Below are positions 18,357-27,526 of a DNA stretch of 64,000 bases, piece by piece. Numbering within the stretch: the first letter of the stretch is position 1; the number at the start of each line of letters is the position of its first letter. A model generated the notes under the pieces. It was not told the origin of the DNA. It saw only the letters and a list, made by a program, of their open reading frames with translations, and ran no database searches. The DNA comes from Alkalibacillus aidingensis (GTDB lineage Bacteria; Bacillota; Bacilli; Bacillales; Alkalibacillaceae). The stretch is from the NCBI RefSeq assembly GCF_014595945.1, contig NZ_JABXWU010000009.1:20611-84610 (forward strand). The letters run 5' to 3'. The position numbers and the translations under genes are program-made.

Positions 18357-19370
18357 CTATTCAAATCGATCAGGGTAAAGGATAGATGCAACTTCCTTAA
18401 GCCCTTCTGTTAGTCTAGGTCCAGGCCGTGAGACAATATCACCATGTAAGTCATATACTTCTTCATTTTCTACCGCTGTGACACTTTGCCAGTTATCTCT
18501 TTCTAGGACTTGTTCTGCAGCGTCTTCCATGTAATATCCATAAGTGGTGATAATAACATCGGGGTTACGTTCTAAAATAACTTCCTCGCTAACCTGTGGC
18601 CAACCTTCTTGATCACCAATGATGTTTTCTCCACCTGCTAAAGTCATAATCTCATGCATAAAAGAACCTTGCCCACCTGAATAAAGCTCCGTATCTACTT
18701 CCATCCAAACACTTCTTCTTTCCTCTTCAGGAATATCACTAACCACCTCTTGAACCTCAGTAACATCTGCCTTCATTTCTTCAATTACATTTTCAGCATT
18801 TTGTACTTGACCAGTTGCTTTACCAGCTATTTCAAGATCCTTATAAACTTCTTCTAAACTTTGAGCACCTAAAACAACAACATCTAAATCAACATTTCGT
18901 AATGCATCAATACTCTCGCCGTTATTAACATCTGCAATAACGACGTCTGGCTCAAGTTCAACAATCTTCTCAATATTTAAGTTCATATCACCAACTGTCT
19001 CTATATCAAATACTTCTTCTGGGTAATTAGCCCACTCTGAAACACCAACGACTTTATCGCCTGCACCTATAGCAAAAACGGTTTCAGTCGCACTTGGAAT
19101 GACAGAGACAATTCTCTCGGGGCGTTCTTCAATCGTGACCTCCTCGCCACTCTTATCTGTAAGCGTTACAGGGAACGGTGATTCCGACTCCTCTTCCTCT
19201 TCTCCCTCTTCTTCCTCTTCTTCATTTTCTTGTTGTTCTTGTTCTACGTCATCATTAGGGTCATTACTGGCTTCCTCTTCATCTTCTATACCTTGACATG
19301 CTGTTAACCCGACAGCCAGTGCTAATAATAGGGTTAAAAATAACTTTGACCAAACTTGCTTATTAAACAT
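18357..19370 (-). CDS. btuF: Cobalamin-type ABC transporter substrate-binding lipoprotein
   Basis: A 337-residue lipoprotein from the ATG at 19370, which has AGGAGA just upstream. A longer frame to 19448 would begin inside the riboswitch terminator and is rejected. The lipobox LTAC ends at Cys25. Residues about 28-65 are a strikingly acidic Glu/Asp linker that tethers the domain to the membrane. The binding domain shows PERIVSVIPSATETVFAIGAGDKVVGVSEW and ends in RPGPRLTEGLKEVA. First gene of the B12 uptake operon. Confidence 0.92.
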   Translation of the reverse strand: MFNKQVWSKLFLTLLLALAVGLTACQGIEDEEEASNDPNDDVEQEQQENEEEEEEGEEEEESESPFPVTLTDKSGEEVTIEERPERIVSVIPSATETVFAIGAGDKVVGVSEWANYPEEVFDIETVGDMNLNIEKIVELEPDVVIADVNNGESIDALRNVDLDVVVLGAQSLEEVYKDLEIAGKATGQVQNAENVIEEMKADVTEVQEVVSDIPEEERRSVWMEVDTELYSGGQGSFMHEIMTLAGGENIIGDQEGWPQVSEEVILERNPDVIITTYGYYMEDAAEQVLERDNWQSVTAVENEEVYDLHGDIVSRPGPRLTEGLKEVASILYPDRFE

Positions 19371-19388
19371 ATTCTCCTCTTCCTTTCT

Positions 19389-19432
19389 CAAAAAAATGAT
19401 CCCATTTCCTTCAGAAGTAAGGAAATGGGACC
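19389..19432 (-). terminator. Riboswitch-controlled terminator before btuF
   Basis: In the transcript a stem of about 13 bp (19398-19410 with 19419-19431, including a G-U pair) is followed by seven U just before the btuF ribosome site. Upstream, a leader hairpin (AAGGAAA and TTTCCTT arms, 19481-19502) shares sequence with this stem and could form the alternative anti-terminator. Confidence 0.88.
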
Positions 19433-19504
19433 ATACTAGTATCCACACTATATATAATCAGTAGCTGACTTTATATAGCCTTTCCTTTAAACCCGAAGGA
19501 AACG

Positions 19505-19680
19505 AGCTAAAACAACTAGGCAGGTCTCCTGGCTGAGGTTCATCGCTCCTTATCCCTTCCCGTCAGTAACTGACAGTGGTTAAATAAGTTGCTCCCCATT
19601 ACAGTGGCGGGACCGCGTCGGACTTTCACCGAACTTCCCTTTTAAGTAAACAAACAAGAATTTGTTTACACCTAATCGTT
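19505..19680 (-). promoter_or_regulatory. Cobalamin (B12) riboswitch
   Basis: Read on the minus strand, the leader has the conserved core elements in order: GGGAAGTTCGGTGAAAGTCC, the B12 box GCCACTG (19602-19608), and the CCAGGAGACCTGCC signature (19519-19532). It lies between a sigma-A promoter and a terminator directly upstream of btuF. Binding of adenosyl- or methylcobalamin should favour termination and lower uptake gene expression. Confidence 0.95.
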
Positions 19681-19704
19681 CTTATGTATTTTGTTATTAA
19701 TTTT

Positions 19705-19733
19705 ATCATACTCCTATCCGTTATTTTCGTCAA
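19705..19733 (-). promoter_or_regulatory. Promoter of the btu riboswitch and operon
   Basis: TTGACG (19728-19733) and TATGAT (19705-19710) on the minus strand, spaced by 17 bases, 25 bases before the riboswitch core. Confidence 0.75.
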
Positions 19734-19751
19734 TTTTTATTAATCTTCTAC

Positions 19752-19780
19752 TTTCCAAGATAGTCATTTCAACCTATAAT
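19752..19780 (+). promoter_or_regulatory. Promoter of the BMP lipoprotein and chemoreceptor genes
   Basis: Consensus -10 TATAAT at 19775-19780; a partial -35, TTTCCA, lies 17 bases upstream at 19752-19757. It diverges from the btu promoter. Confidence 0.6.
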
Positions 19781-19853
19781 AGATCATGTTGCTTTTCTAT
19801 TTTTTAGTAGCTTTATTGATACAAAGGAATGATATTACTTCGGAGGTGCATCT

Positions 19854-20798
19854 ATGAAATACGCAAAAAGGATTATGTTTAGCTTATTTTGTCTAACCCT
19901 GGTGATGGGTTGTTCTAGTGAAGGGAGTCAGTCAACTAACGATTCCATTAGTGCGGGACTATTAGTAACTGAAAGTGGTCTAGGTGATAATGCCTTTAGT
20001 GATCTAGCTTTCCAAGGTCTAGCACAAGCTCGTGATGAACTAGACATTACGTTTGATTATCGCGAGCCCTTTGATGAAGACTATGAAAAACACATTGAGG
20101 ATTTAATAGAACAAGATCATGATGTGATTTTTGGATTGAGCTTTTCAACTGCTCCATCCATAGAGGCTATGGCAGAAAAATATCCAGATCAACAATTCGT
20201 CATTATCGATGAAATCATCGACCTTCCAAATGTCACTTCAATTACTTTTAAGGAGGACGAAGGTAGTTATTTAATCGGTTTAATTGCCGGTATGAAAACG
20301 GAAACTGATGTTGTTGGTTTTATCGGTGGAGTAGATAGTGACGTCATCCGTAAGTTTGAAGATGGCTTTTCAAAAGGAGTTAAGGACGCAAATCCAAATG
20401 CTGAGATTCTCTCAAAAGACGCAGGGACATTTGATGATGATCAATTAGGAGCTGAGATTGCCCGTGAAATGATTGAAGAAGATGCAGACTTCCTCTTCCC
20501 TTCTGCAGGTTTTACAGGAACCGGATCCTTACAGGAGGCTGAGGAGCATGGTATTTTCGCATTTGGGGTGGATTCAGATCAATATTTTGTTGCTGAGGAT
20601 GCAGTTGTTTCTTCAATGGTCAAAAACGTAAATGTTGCGATTTATGACATCATGGATCAAATTAATAACGAGGAGTCACTCCATGGAGAACACATCGAAC
20701 TTGGAATAAATGAAAATGGTGTTGGCTTAGCACCTATTAGAGTCTTAGAACTAACAAGCCAAGAACAACAAACGGTTGATGAAGCTAAAATGCCGTAA
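19854..20798 (+). CDS. BMP-family (PnrA-like) substrate-binding lipoprotein
   Basis: A 314-residue lipoprotein with a signal peptide ending in VMGC (Cys20). The BMP fold is recognisable: [21 protein letters not shown] at the start of the mature domain, then the [21 protein letters not shown] and FAFGVDSDQ strands. BMP proteins usually bind purine nucleosides or similar ligands for an ABC importer, but no permease or ATPase gene is near. Instead a chemoreceptor gene follows 17 bases later with its own AGGAGG, so this may be a ligand-binding partner of that receptor. The ligand is not known. Confidence 0.85.
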   Translation: MKYAKRIMFSLFCLTLVMGCSSEGSQSTNDSISAGLLVTESGLGDNAFSDLAFQGLAQARDELDITFDYREPFDEDYEKHIEDLIEQDHDVIFGLSFSTAPSIEAMAEKYPDQQFVIIDEIIDLPNVTSITFKEDEGSYLIGLIAGMKTETDVVGFIGGVDSDVIRKFEDGFSKGVKDANPNAEILSKDAGTFDDDQLGAEIAREMIEEDADFLFPSAGFTGTGSLQEAEEHGIFAFGVDSDQYFVAEDAVVSSMVKNVNVAIYDIMDQINNEESLHGEHIELGINENGVGLAPIRVLELTSQEQQTVDEAKMP

Positions 20799-20815
20799 AT
20801 AGGAGGCTAACATCT

Positions 20816-22465
20816 ATGAAAATTAAGAACAGACTATATATAATGACCCTAATTCCACTATTATTTAGTTTAGGTCTTGTCGGTTATATTTCAATACAAA
20901 TGATTGATCTACAAAACTCTTCTCAAAGCAATGTGGAAGTCATCTTAGAATCAAAAGACTTACATAGTCAACTTGTATCTTCAGAACAATCGTTAACGAC
21001 TTTTTTCTATAATCCGTCTGAAGCCACTAGTCATAGTGCTATAACGGAAATCGAACAGCTTGAAGACACAATTAATAACTTATCAAACTTAATCGAAACT
21101 GAAGAACAAGAGTCATGGCTATCCCAAGCACAAGACAAATATAATGATTGGAAGGAACTGGCCATTTCAGCTGTAGAGACTGAAAGTATGAATGAAGTAA
21201 ACCGTCAAGCTTTAAGAACAGCTGGCCTAGTCAATGATGCCTATATGCTTGAGCAAGTTTCGACTGATTGGTATAACGATAATTTAGCTGCACAAAAAGC
21301 AACTATTGATAATTTAATCATTTTTATCATTGTAGCTAGTACCATTTTAGTCATTGTATCCATTTTATCAACTGTTAGAATCTCTAAGAGGATTGCTGAT
21401 CCACTACAATCTTTAGCGAGACAGGCAAAAGAAGCAGCAGATGGAAAACTATCTGTTTCAATTGAAACCAGCGAACATAAGAAAGATGAAATTAATCTGC
21501 TAAAGAAATCTTTCCAACAAATGATGGTGAACTTAAAAGATACAGTAGAATCCATCCATGAAATCGGGGAGAACGTTAGTAATTTCAGTACAAAACTCAA
21601 CAAGGAAATGATGATTTTAACAGAGGGTAGTCAACAGGTTGCTAGTTCCACAGACGAATTAGCCCAAGGAAGTCAGTCTATTTCCAGCGATGTTCAAGAC
21701 GCAGTTGATTTAATTGATAATATGCAACATTCTTTTGTACACAACACATCACAGACTCAGGAGGCTTCTTTAGCCGGAGAAAATGCTTTTAAATCAGTAA
21801 AAGACGGCCAAGAAGCTATGCAAAATCAACGGCATATAACAGAAGATAGCCGCTTGGCAATTGACAAAGTAAAGTCGGCCGTTGATCAATTCACACAATT
21901 TACTAGTCAAATAGAAAATGCTGTGGAGTTAGTGAATGATATTGCGGAGCAAACAAACTTATTAGCACTTAATGCTACTATTGAAGCAGCTCGTGCCGGT
22001 GAGCATGGTAAAGGATTTGCAGTTGTAGCTGATGAAGTTAGGAAACTAGCTGAGCAGTCAACATCAGCAACAGATAACATCGGTGAAATGGTCTACCAAA
22101 TAAAACAAGGTGTTCAAACGATCAATTCGGAAACAGATCAATCCACCAAATTGAGTGAACAACAACTGGCAGCTGTTGATCAATCGGAACAATCTTTCAA
22201 AAAAATATATCAAAATGTAGCTAATATTGATGAAAGGCTTGACCAATTAGTTGAAGGCATGAATCAATCTAAGCAGAAAAGTGAGCAAATCTCTGCATCA
22301 ATGGAAAGTATTAGTTCTGTAATAGAAGAAACGGCAGCAGGAACAGAAGAAATTTCAGCTTCTGCAACAGAACAGCAACATGCTTTCACAGATTTGTTAA
22401 ATGAATCAAAGAAATTAGAAGATATGATTCATGAGTTAAACCGAAAAATTTCACATTTTAATTAA
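20816..22465 (+). CDS. Methyl-accepting chemotaxis protein
   Basis: A 549-residue chemoreceptor. A membrane helix at about residues 8-27, an extracellular mostly helical sensor region (about 30-165, four-helix-bundle-like), a second membrane helix at about 168-188, and a HAMP linker ([19 protein letters not shown]). The signalling hairpin, [16 protein letters not shown] and [15 protein letters not shown], lies at about 376-415 and is flanked by Gln/Glu-rich methylation helices. It would signal to CheA/CheW at the cell pole. The tight link to the BMP lipoprotein gene suggests joint sensing. Confidence 0.93.
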   Translation: MKIKNRLYIMTLIPLLFSLGLVGYISIQMIDLQNSSQSNVEVILESKDLHSQLVSSEQSLTTFFYNPSEATSHSAITEIEQLEDTINNLSNLIETEEQESWLSQAQDKYNDWKELAISAVETESMNEVNRQALRTAGLVNDAYMLEQVSTDWYNDNLAAQKATIDNLIIFIIVASTILVIVSILSTVRISKRIADPLQSLARQAKEAADGKLSVSIETSEHKKDEINLLKKSFQQMMVNLKDTVESIHEIGENVSNFSTKLNKEMMILTEGSQQVASSTDELAQGSQSISSDVQDAVDLIDNMQHSFVHNTSQTQEASLAGENAFKSVKDGQEAMQNQRHITEDSRLAIDKVKSAVDQFTQFTSQIENAVELVNDIAEQTNLLALNATIEAARAGEHGKGFAVVADEVRKLAEQSTSATDNIGEMVYQIKQGVQTINSETDQSTKLSEQQLAAVDQSEQSFKKIYQNVANIDERLDQLVEGMNQSKQKSEQISASMESISSVIEETAAGTEEISASATEQQHAFTDLLNESKKLEDMIHELNRKISHFN

Positions 22466-22505
22466 CGACAACTGAAAGTCCTACTTTAACTTATCTCAAT
22501 ACGAT

Positions 22506-22546
22506 AAACCAGTCGAAGAACTTACAATCTTCTCGACTGGTTTTTT
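22506..22546 (+). terminator. Terminator after the chemoreceptor gene
   Basis: AAACCAGTCGA pairs with TCGACTGGTTT around a small internal mismatch, followed by six T. Confidence 0.9.
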
Positions 22547-22562
22547 ATTAGCTAAATTAAAG

Positions 22563-22579
22563 GGCTCTGTTAAAGTTTA
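22563..22579 (+). mobile_element. Solo terminal repeat of the MITE-like element
   Basis: The 17 bases GGCTCTGTTAAAGTTTA are identical to the left end of the element at 6842. No matching right end is found before the next gene, so this is a single-end remnant or a chance stop of a deletion. Confidence 0.5.
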
Positions 22580-22663
22580 AGGAATTTTGTAGATGGCTCC
22601 TTTTACTTTTACCTTCATTTAGTATAAAATGGAAATTAAATCGATAAAAAGTAGGTGTTCGTG

Positions 22664-23896
22664 TTGAACTTAGGCACTTTAATCCAATATTACCGAACCA
22701 AAAAGGGCGTTACTCAAAAGGAATTAGCCAATGGAATCTGTTCGATTTCCTATCTGAGTAAAATAGAAAATGGGTCCATCGAACCACGAGATGATGTCAT
22801 TAAAGAACTGTGCGAACGTCTTGATGTTCCGTTTGAGCGACTAACCTCGATTAATCATGAAATTGATGATGAAATATTAAACGTCTATAAACTCCTGACG
22901 AAAAAAAATTATCAAGCAGCACAACGCCTCTTAAATGAGTTAAAGCAAATCATAACGCCGTTTCACAGTGCCAAGACACAAAATTTCTTTAAATTGATAG
23001 AGTTTTATTACCTGATTGAATACCGACAAACTGAAGAATTAGATCAACGAGTGGACGATTTGCTGTCATTGGAGGAACAATTTCATGAAGAACACTTATA
23101 TTTCTTTTATAAGATTATCGGGATGTACTATAACTTCAAAGCTAGCCCTAATCAAGCAATCAACTATTTAAGAAGTGCCGAGAACTTACTAGAACAATTG
23201 AGTGTTAAAGATCCTACAATTTATTACTTATTAGCTGTTACCTACACGAGTATGGATCGACCTGCTTACTCAAACCATTACTGCCAACTTGCAAAAGAAT
23301 TATTTATTTCTGAGTTTCTATACCCAAAAGTTACTGATTGTTACATACTGTTCGGAATTAATTATACATTGTTAAAAGTCTATGACTTAGCCGAGAGTTT
23401 CTTTAGACAAGTATTAAACTCTAAACCGATGATGGATGCTGACCTTGTAAACGGATGGGTCAAACACAATCTCGGTTTTCTTTACAGCGAAAAAGGAGAC
23501 TGGCACTTAGCTTTACAAACTTTAAAAGAAGCATTAGATGAGGAAAGTCACCTTAATGATCAACTCACTACGACTTATTTAATCGCTAAAGTTTACTATT
23601 ATATGCAGGAAAACGAGATGGCATCAGAGTATATTAATAAAGGAGAGAGGTTAAGCCTGCAACTTAACAACACTAAATTAACCTATAAATTAGAAATGTT
23701 ACGCTATCTAGTTAATGATACTTATACAGAAACTGAATTCCGAGAGAAGGCTTTTAATCTATGGATTCCATACTTTAAAAGGACTGGTGATTTTAGAAGT
23801 TTAAAAGAAACCTTAAAGTATATTGCCAAGTCATTTGAAAAATCTGGCGATTACAAACAAGCTAACCAATACTTTAAAAAAATCTTACATGAATAA
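22664..23896 (+). CDS. XRE-type HTH regulator with TPR repeats (RRNPP-like)
   Basis: About 410 residues. The N-terminal HTH (residues 5-58) reads LIQYYRTKKGVTQKELANG, then SYLSKIENGSIEPRDDVI. The rest is helical with TPR-like pairs (for example YLLAVTYTSMDRPAYSNHYCQLAKELF and WVKHNLGFLYSEKGDWHLALQTLKEAL). Size and plan resemble NprR/PlcR-type quorum sensors, whose TPR domain binds a secreted peptide. No small peptide gene is visible next to it. The start is probably the TTG at 22664, 6 bases after AGGTG; a GTG at 22661 is possible. An enoyl-CoA hydratase gene follows 8 bases later. A plausible -10 (TATAAA) lies at 22623-22628. Confidence 0.8.
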   Translation: MNLGTLIQYYRTKKGVTQKELANGICSISYLSKIENGSIEPRDDVIKELCERLDVPFERLTSINHEIDDEILNVYKLLTKKNYQAAQRLLNELKQIITPFHSAKTQNFFKLIEFYYLIEYRQTEELDQRVDDLLSLEEQFHEEHLYFFYKIIGMYYNFKASPNQAINYLRSAENLLEQLSVKDPTIYYLLAVTYTSMDRPAYSNHYCQLAKELFISEFLYPKVTDCYILFGINYTLLKVYDLAESFFRQVLNSKPMMDADLVNGWVKHNLGFLYSEKGDWHLALQTLKEALDEESHLNDQLTTTYLIAKVYYYMQENEMASEYINKGERLSLQLNNTKLTYKLEMLRYLVNDTYTETEFREKAFNLWIPYFKRTGDFRSLKETLKYIAKSFEKSGDYKQANQYFKKILHE

Positions 23897-23904
23897 GAGG
23901 TGCT

Positions 23905-24681
23905 ATGATGTCAACGACTGTTCAAGTTCATTATGATCAAGAAGTAGCTACAATCACTCTAAATCGTCCTGAGAAAATGAATGCCCTTAATGAGGAATTG
24001 TTACAGACACTTAGAGATAAGATGGTTGAAGTTGAGCATAGCTCTGCCAAGATCGTCATTTTAACCGGCGAAGGCCACGCTTTTTCTGCTGGTGGGGATC
24101 TAAATATGATTTTACAAGCAAGTGAAGCGAGTGAATTTAAAAACATTATGGCTACCATTAAAGAGATAGTAATGACCTTTTACCAAATGCCCAAATTAAC
24201 CATTTCAGCTATAAATGGAGCAGCTGCAGGCTTAGGATTAAGTTTGGCTTTAGCTGCTGATTATGTGATTGCCAAAAAAGACGCAAAAATTGCCATGAAC
24301 TTTATTGGAATCGGGTTAATTCCAGATGGTGGTGGTCACTTCTTTATGGAACAACGGTTGGGCCTTGCTAAGGCAAAGCATGTAATCTGGAAAGGCGAGA
24401 AGATGACAGCTGAGAAAGCGCTACAAAGTGGGATCATCGATTCAATTGCAGAACACAATTTACAGCAAACTCTAAACGCTTATATAAACTACCTTCAAAA
24501 CACTCCTATTCTAGCCATGATTGAGTCCAAAAAAGTATTACACGAACAACAAATACCCAAATTAAAGGCTATTTTAGATGCAGAAACCAAAGGACAATTA
24601 GCGATGCGACAAACTCAAGATCACCAAGAAGGTATTCAAGCCTTCCTCGATAAACGCAAACCCAATTTCACAGCACAATAG
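23905..24681 (+). CDS. Enoyl-CoA hydratase/isomerase family protein
   Basis: A 258-residue crotonase-fold protein. The oxyanion-hole segments are FSAGGDLNMI and AAGLGLSLALAADYVIA, and GLIPDGGGHFFMEQRLG follows. It probably hydrates or isomerises an acyl-CoA double bond in the cytoplasm. The Asp in LIPDGGG sits where classical hydratases often have the second catalytic Glu, so isomerase or other crotonase activity is equally possible. It shares an operon with the TPR regulator, which is unusual. Two ATG codons in tandem at 23905 and 23908 make the start uncertain by one codon. Confidence 0.85.
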   Translation: MMSTTVQVHYDQEVATITLNRPEKMNALNEELLQTLRDKMVEVEHSSAKIVILTGEGHAFSAGGDLNMILQASEASEFKNIMATIKEIVMTFYQMPKLTISAINGAAAGLGLSLALAADYVIAKKDAKIAMNFIGIGLIPDGGGHFFMEQRLGLAKAKHVIWKGEKMTAEKALQSGIIDSIAEHNLQQTLNAYINYLQNTPILAMIESKKVLHEQQIPKLKAILDAETKGQLAMRQTQDHQEGIQAFLDKRKPNFTAQ

Positions 24682-24699
24682 ATAAATTAAAAATATAAC

Positions 24700-24745
24700 C
24701 TCCCCTACTTAAGTATCTTCCACACCTAAGTAGGGGAGTTTTTGT
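24700..24745 (+). terminator. Terminator between the crotonase and flavin reductase genes
   Basis: 12-bp perfect stem CTCCCCTACTTA (24700-24711) with its complement at 24727-24738, then five T. Confidence 0.9.
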
Positions 24746-24747
24746 GG

Positions 24748-25311
24748 TTAACCTTTCAAGTGGTCGCCGTCAAGAATATCTTGGCTCATATCGACATAAT
24801 GGCGAAAGACACGAACTAATTCATATATTCGCTGTTTAGCATCCTCATCAATTAATTCGTTCATGTAAGAAAAGTGCGAATCATGAGTATAGACATAATT
24901 GGGCGTAACCAGGCACTTGAAATAATCTAGAATAGGTTTCAACTGATTCTCAATCACTAAATGATGTTGGTGAGTACCTCCATTAGCAACCACTGCGACT
25001 GGTTTATACCGCATAGCCTTAGGAGAGAGTAGATCGAAAAGATTTTTTAAAACACCTGGGATCGAACCTTGAAATATCGGGGTTGCAATCACATATGCAT
25101 CTGCTTTTTCTACTATGTTAATCAACTCTTTTGTATCCTCATTATACTCTTCTTTGGACCGGGCATCTGCAAATTGTATATCATAATCCTCCAGATATAA
25201 TTGCTCAACCTTTGTATCCACTAGTGAATGATTTAAATGATTAGAGATTTCACTTAACAACGTTTTTGTTTTAGAGCCTATAATCGTTCCATTGATCAAT
25301 AAAACATTCAC
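24748..25311 (-). CDS. NADPH-dependent FMN reductase family protein
   Basis: About 187 residues from a GTG at 25311, chosen because AGAGGAG lies 7 bases upstream; the ATG farther out (25359) has no ribosome site. Flavodoxin-like fold: VNVLLINGTIIGSKTKTLL is the FMN phosphate loop, then ATPIFQGSIPGVLKNLFDLL and VAVVANGGTHQHH. It would reduce FMN, quinones or azo compounds using NAD(P)H. No partner gene is near. The 316 bases upstream of it, up to the 3D-protein gene, hold nothing recognised apart from that gene's promoter. Confidence 0.82.
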   Translation of the reverse strand: MNVLLINGTIIGSKTKTLLSEISNHLNHSLVDTKVEQLYLEDYDIQFADARSKEEYNEDTKELINIVEKADAYVIATPIFQGSIPGVLKNLFDLLSPKAMRYKPVAVVANGGTHQHHLVIENQLKPILDYFKCLVTPNYVYTHDSHFSYMNELIDEDAKQRIYELVRVFRHYVDMSQDILDGDHLKG

Positions 25312-25535
25312 AATATTTGCTCCTCTCATTTTTAATGCTAATTCATATTTATGAGTCATACACTAGCGTATTATAAGTAGGATAATCTGTCACTTACAAA
25401 GCTCTTAAAGTCTGGTGTTAACCTATTCTTCCCTGTTTAATCATGTCCCTACCCCATATTATTCCCTTGATTAACAATTTAGACATTTTACAAACTCTGT
25501 TATAAAAATGTTATTACTCTGTATAGATAATGAGA

Positions 25536-25563
25536 TTGACCTGTGATGTCCACCTGTTATACT
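25536..25563 (+). promoter_or_regulatory. Promoter of the 3D-domain protein gene
   Basis: TTGACC (25536-25541), 16-base spacer, TATACT (25558-25563). Confidence 0.75.
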
Positions 25564-25627
25564 ACGCCAAGGAATTAGATGAACAAGCTTTTTCCTAAAC
25601 GGAATATTTACCTATGGAGGTTATCAT

Positions 25628-26203
25628 ATGAAAAGAGCAATAGTAGCCATAATCGGGGTTATATTAGTGTCTACCCTTCTGCTATTCGCATTTAATAACG
25701 ATATAAAAGAAGCAAACACGCATAAGCCGTTAGTAACTGACGAAGCTCATTTAGATGGACAATCTTCTACTCTACCAACTATCTCATCGAATCTAGTTGC
25801 AAAAGATGAGATTAAGTTAATCGAGCCTGAACCCGAGGTAACACAAACGGCTGAGCAATCTCCGTCTTCACAAGAAGCTGAAGTCCAACAGGTTAGCAAT
25901 CAGGAGCCGGTAAAAGAGACGATGTATGTAACAGCCACAGCATATACGGCTAATTGTGACGGTTGCAGCGGGACAACTTATACTGGAATCGACCTTAACA
26001 AAAATCCTGATCAAAAAGTGATCGCCGTTGACCCTGATGTCATCCCACTTGGTTCAACTGTATGGGTAGAAGGATATGGAACAGCTGTTGCCGGAGATAT
26101 CGGAGGAGCCATCCAAGGAGATCGAATTGATGTCTTCATCCCTTCAGAAGAAGAAGCTAAACGCTATGGGGTTAAACAAGTTAAAATTGAAATATTAGAT
26201 TAG
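25628..26203 (+). CDS. 3D-domain cell-wall protein (putative lytic transglycosylase)
   Basis: A 191-residue membrane-anchored protein: a hydrophobic N-terminus (about residues 4-22), a flexible Glu/Pro/Gln-rich linker (about 30-98) and a C-terminal 3D domain with TATAYTANCDGCSG, IAVDPDVIPLGSTVWVEGYG, AVAGDIGGAIQGDRIDVF. The three Asp that name the domain are in VDPDV, AGDIGG and GDRID. The fold is shared with resuscitation-promoting-factor tails and MltA, and is thought to cut or bind peptidoglycan. The gene has its own promoter and terminator. Confidence 0.88.
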   Translation: MKRAIVAIIGVILVSTLLLFAFNNDIKEANTHKPLVTDEAHLDGQSSTLPTISSNLVAKDEIKLIEPEPEVTQTAEQSPSSQEAEVQQVSNQEPVKETMYVTATAYTANCDGCSGTTYTGIDLNKNPDQKVIAVDPDVIPLGSTVWVEGYGTAVAGDIGGAIQGDRIDVFIPSEEEAKRYGVKQVKIEILD

Positions 26204-26226
26204 AGTTTTATCGGTATGTAAATAGC

Positions 26227-26260
26227 AAAAGAGCTGTCTCGTTTGGGACAGCTCTTTTTT
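26227..26260 (+). terminator. Terminator of the 3D-protein gene
   Basis: AAAAGAGCTGTC pairs with GACAGCTCTTTT, followed by T; also usable on the minus strand for ohr. Confidence 0.88.
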
Positions 26261-26271
26261 ACAACTTAATC

Positions 26272-26688
26272 TTAATTTACTTTGGCCTCTAACTGTACAT
26301 CAATATTATTTCGTGTTGCTTTTGAATACGGACACACTTGGTGAGCTTCATTCATTAACTCATCAGCCTCTTGTTTAGATACACCACTAATTTCTGAGAT
26401 CAACTTTACCGCTATTTTAAAGCCACCATCCGAATCATCCTTCATAAAACTGACTTCACCGTGGGTCGTTGAATCAATATCCTTACCATTGTTTTTAGCG
26501 ACTAAATTTAACGCACCATCGTAGCAAGCGGCATAACCTGCAGCAAATAGTTGCTCTGGGTTTGTACCTGTCTCACCAGTATTCTCCGTAGGCATCACCA
26601 CATTTAAGTCTATCACACCATCTTCAGATTTGACGTGGCCTCCACGTCCACCTTGTGCCGTCGCTTTTGCTGTAAATAAATGACTCAT
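26272..26688 (-). CDS. ohr: Organic hydroperoxide resistance protein (OsmC/Ohr family)
   Basis: A 138-residue thiol peroxidase that reduces organic hydroperoxides. The two redox cysteines are in AAGYAACYDGAL (Cys55) and HQVCPYSKATR (Cys119), the Ohr rather than the OsmC pattern. The conserved start MSHLFTAKATAQGGRGG sets the ATG at 26688, with AAGGAG 10 bases upstream; a longer frame to 26715 is rejected. No adjacent OhrR gene or clear OhrR box was seen. Confidence 0.92.
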   Translation of the reverse strand: MSHLFTAKATAQGGRGGHVKSEDGVIDLNVVMPTENTGETGTNPEQLFAAGYAACYDGALNLVAKNNGKDIDSTTHGEVSFMKDDSDGGFKIAVKLISEISGVSKQEADELMNEAHQVCPYSKATRNNIDVQLEAKVN

Positions 26689-26893
26689 TAAGGCAACACT
26701 CCTTGTTTTTATCAATATTTACCTCTGTATATTACCTACCCTAATACATTTGATTTCATGCATCAATTCATAAGCTTGTTTAATTTCTAGAGCAGAACTC
26801 TAAAGTAATATATTATGAAAACTTTAATTCATAAATTTGAGTATCCAAGAATATCCATAATTATGACTTTTATTACAGAAGAGGTGAAGCACC

Positions 26894-27526
26894 ATGAGAT
26901 CAACGGCTCCTCAAGATTACACCTTATCTACCTTTCGAGCTTTAGCTAATACCCTGATTCCTCCCCCAACCAATCAAGATGAACTTGAATCCACACCAGG
27001 CGCTTCTGACATGTGTATATATGAGTATATCGTTTACGCTTTAGACCATTATATCCCTATACAAACTTATGTTTACCAAGGGAATATACCACTAGCACTC
27101 CCAACAGCGTTAATGATAAATGAAGCAGCACGGCAATATGCTTATACCAACCGACCACCTTTTTCCTACCAACAAGCGACACAGTCCAACCACCACTTCT
27201 TCTCCAGCCTGTCTAGACAAGATCGAATTCAAACATTGGCTCACTTAGAAGACCTTAATCTCGACCTCTATACACTACCCACCCCATTCCAGAACAATGC
27301 CGGGTTAATTAAACATGTAACTGACGCACTTAACCGTTTAACTTTATTTGGCTATTACTCAGAATGGTCTTCATATGGGTCAACTAGATTAAATCCACCT
27401 GATGAACGTTACCAAGAATTTTTCCCTTTGAGTTGGTACCACGTTGGTTATCCTGGCGTTTCGTTAGGATATCGTGATTTCAGAGGATTTTTATTAAGAA
27501 TTAGACGAAATGAGGGTGGTCGATGA
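26894..27526 (+). CDS. Gluconate 2-dehydrogenase subunit 3-like small subunit
   Basis: A 210-residue protein with weak but recognisable similarity to the subunit 3 family, which escorts a flavoprotein dehydrogenase: STFRALANTLIPPP near the N-terminus, then a helical middle and a Tyr/Pro-rich end (FGYYSEWSSYG, FPLSWYHVGYPGVSLGYRDF). Typical members carry a twin-arginine signal; this one has none. The stop overlaps the start of the GMC dehydrogenase by 4 bases, so the two are expected to form a complex. Confidence 0.72.
   Translation: MRSTAPQDYTLSTFRALANTLIPPPTNQDELESTPGASDMCIYEYIVYALDHYIPIQTYVYQGNIPLALPTALMINEAARQYAYTNRPPFSYQQATQSNHHFFSSLSRQDRIQTLAHLEDLNLDLYTLPTPFQNNAGLIKHVTDALNRLTLFGYYSEWSSYGSTRLNPPDERYQEFFPLSWYHVGYPGVSLGYRDFRGFLLRIRRNEGGR

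Noticed and set aside
19370..19448. Longer N-terminus for the B12-binding lipoprotein
   Set aside because: It would start within the riboswitch terminator and hide the signal peptide; the ATG at 19370 has a perfect ribosome site.
25446..25508. Twenty-residue frame in the gap before the 3D-protein gene
   Set aside because: No ribosome site, no terminator and no conserved features.
26716..26893. OhrR operator between ohr and the GMC operon
   Set aside because: No TACAATT-AATTGTA-like box could be found; only weak A/T-rich inverted repeats.
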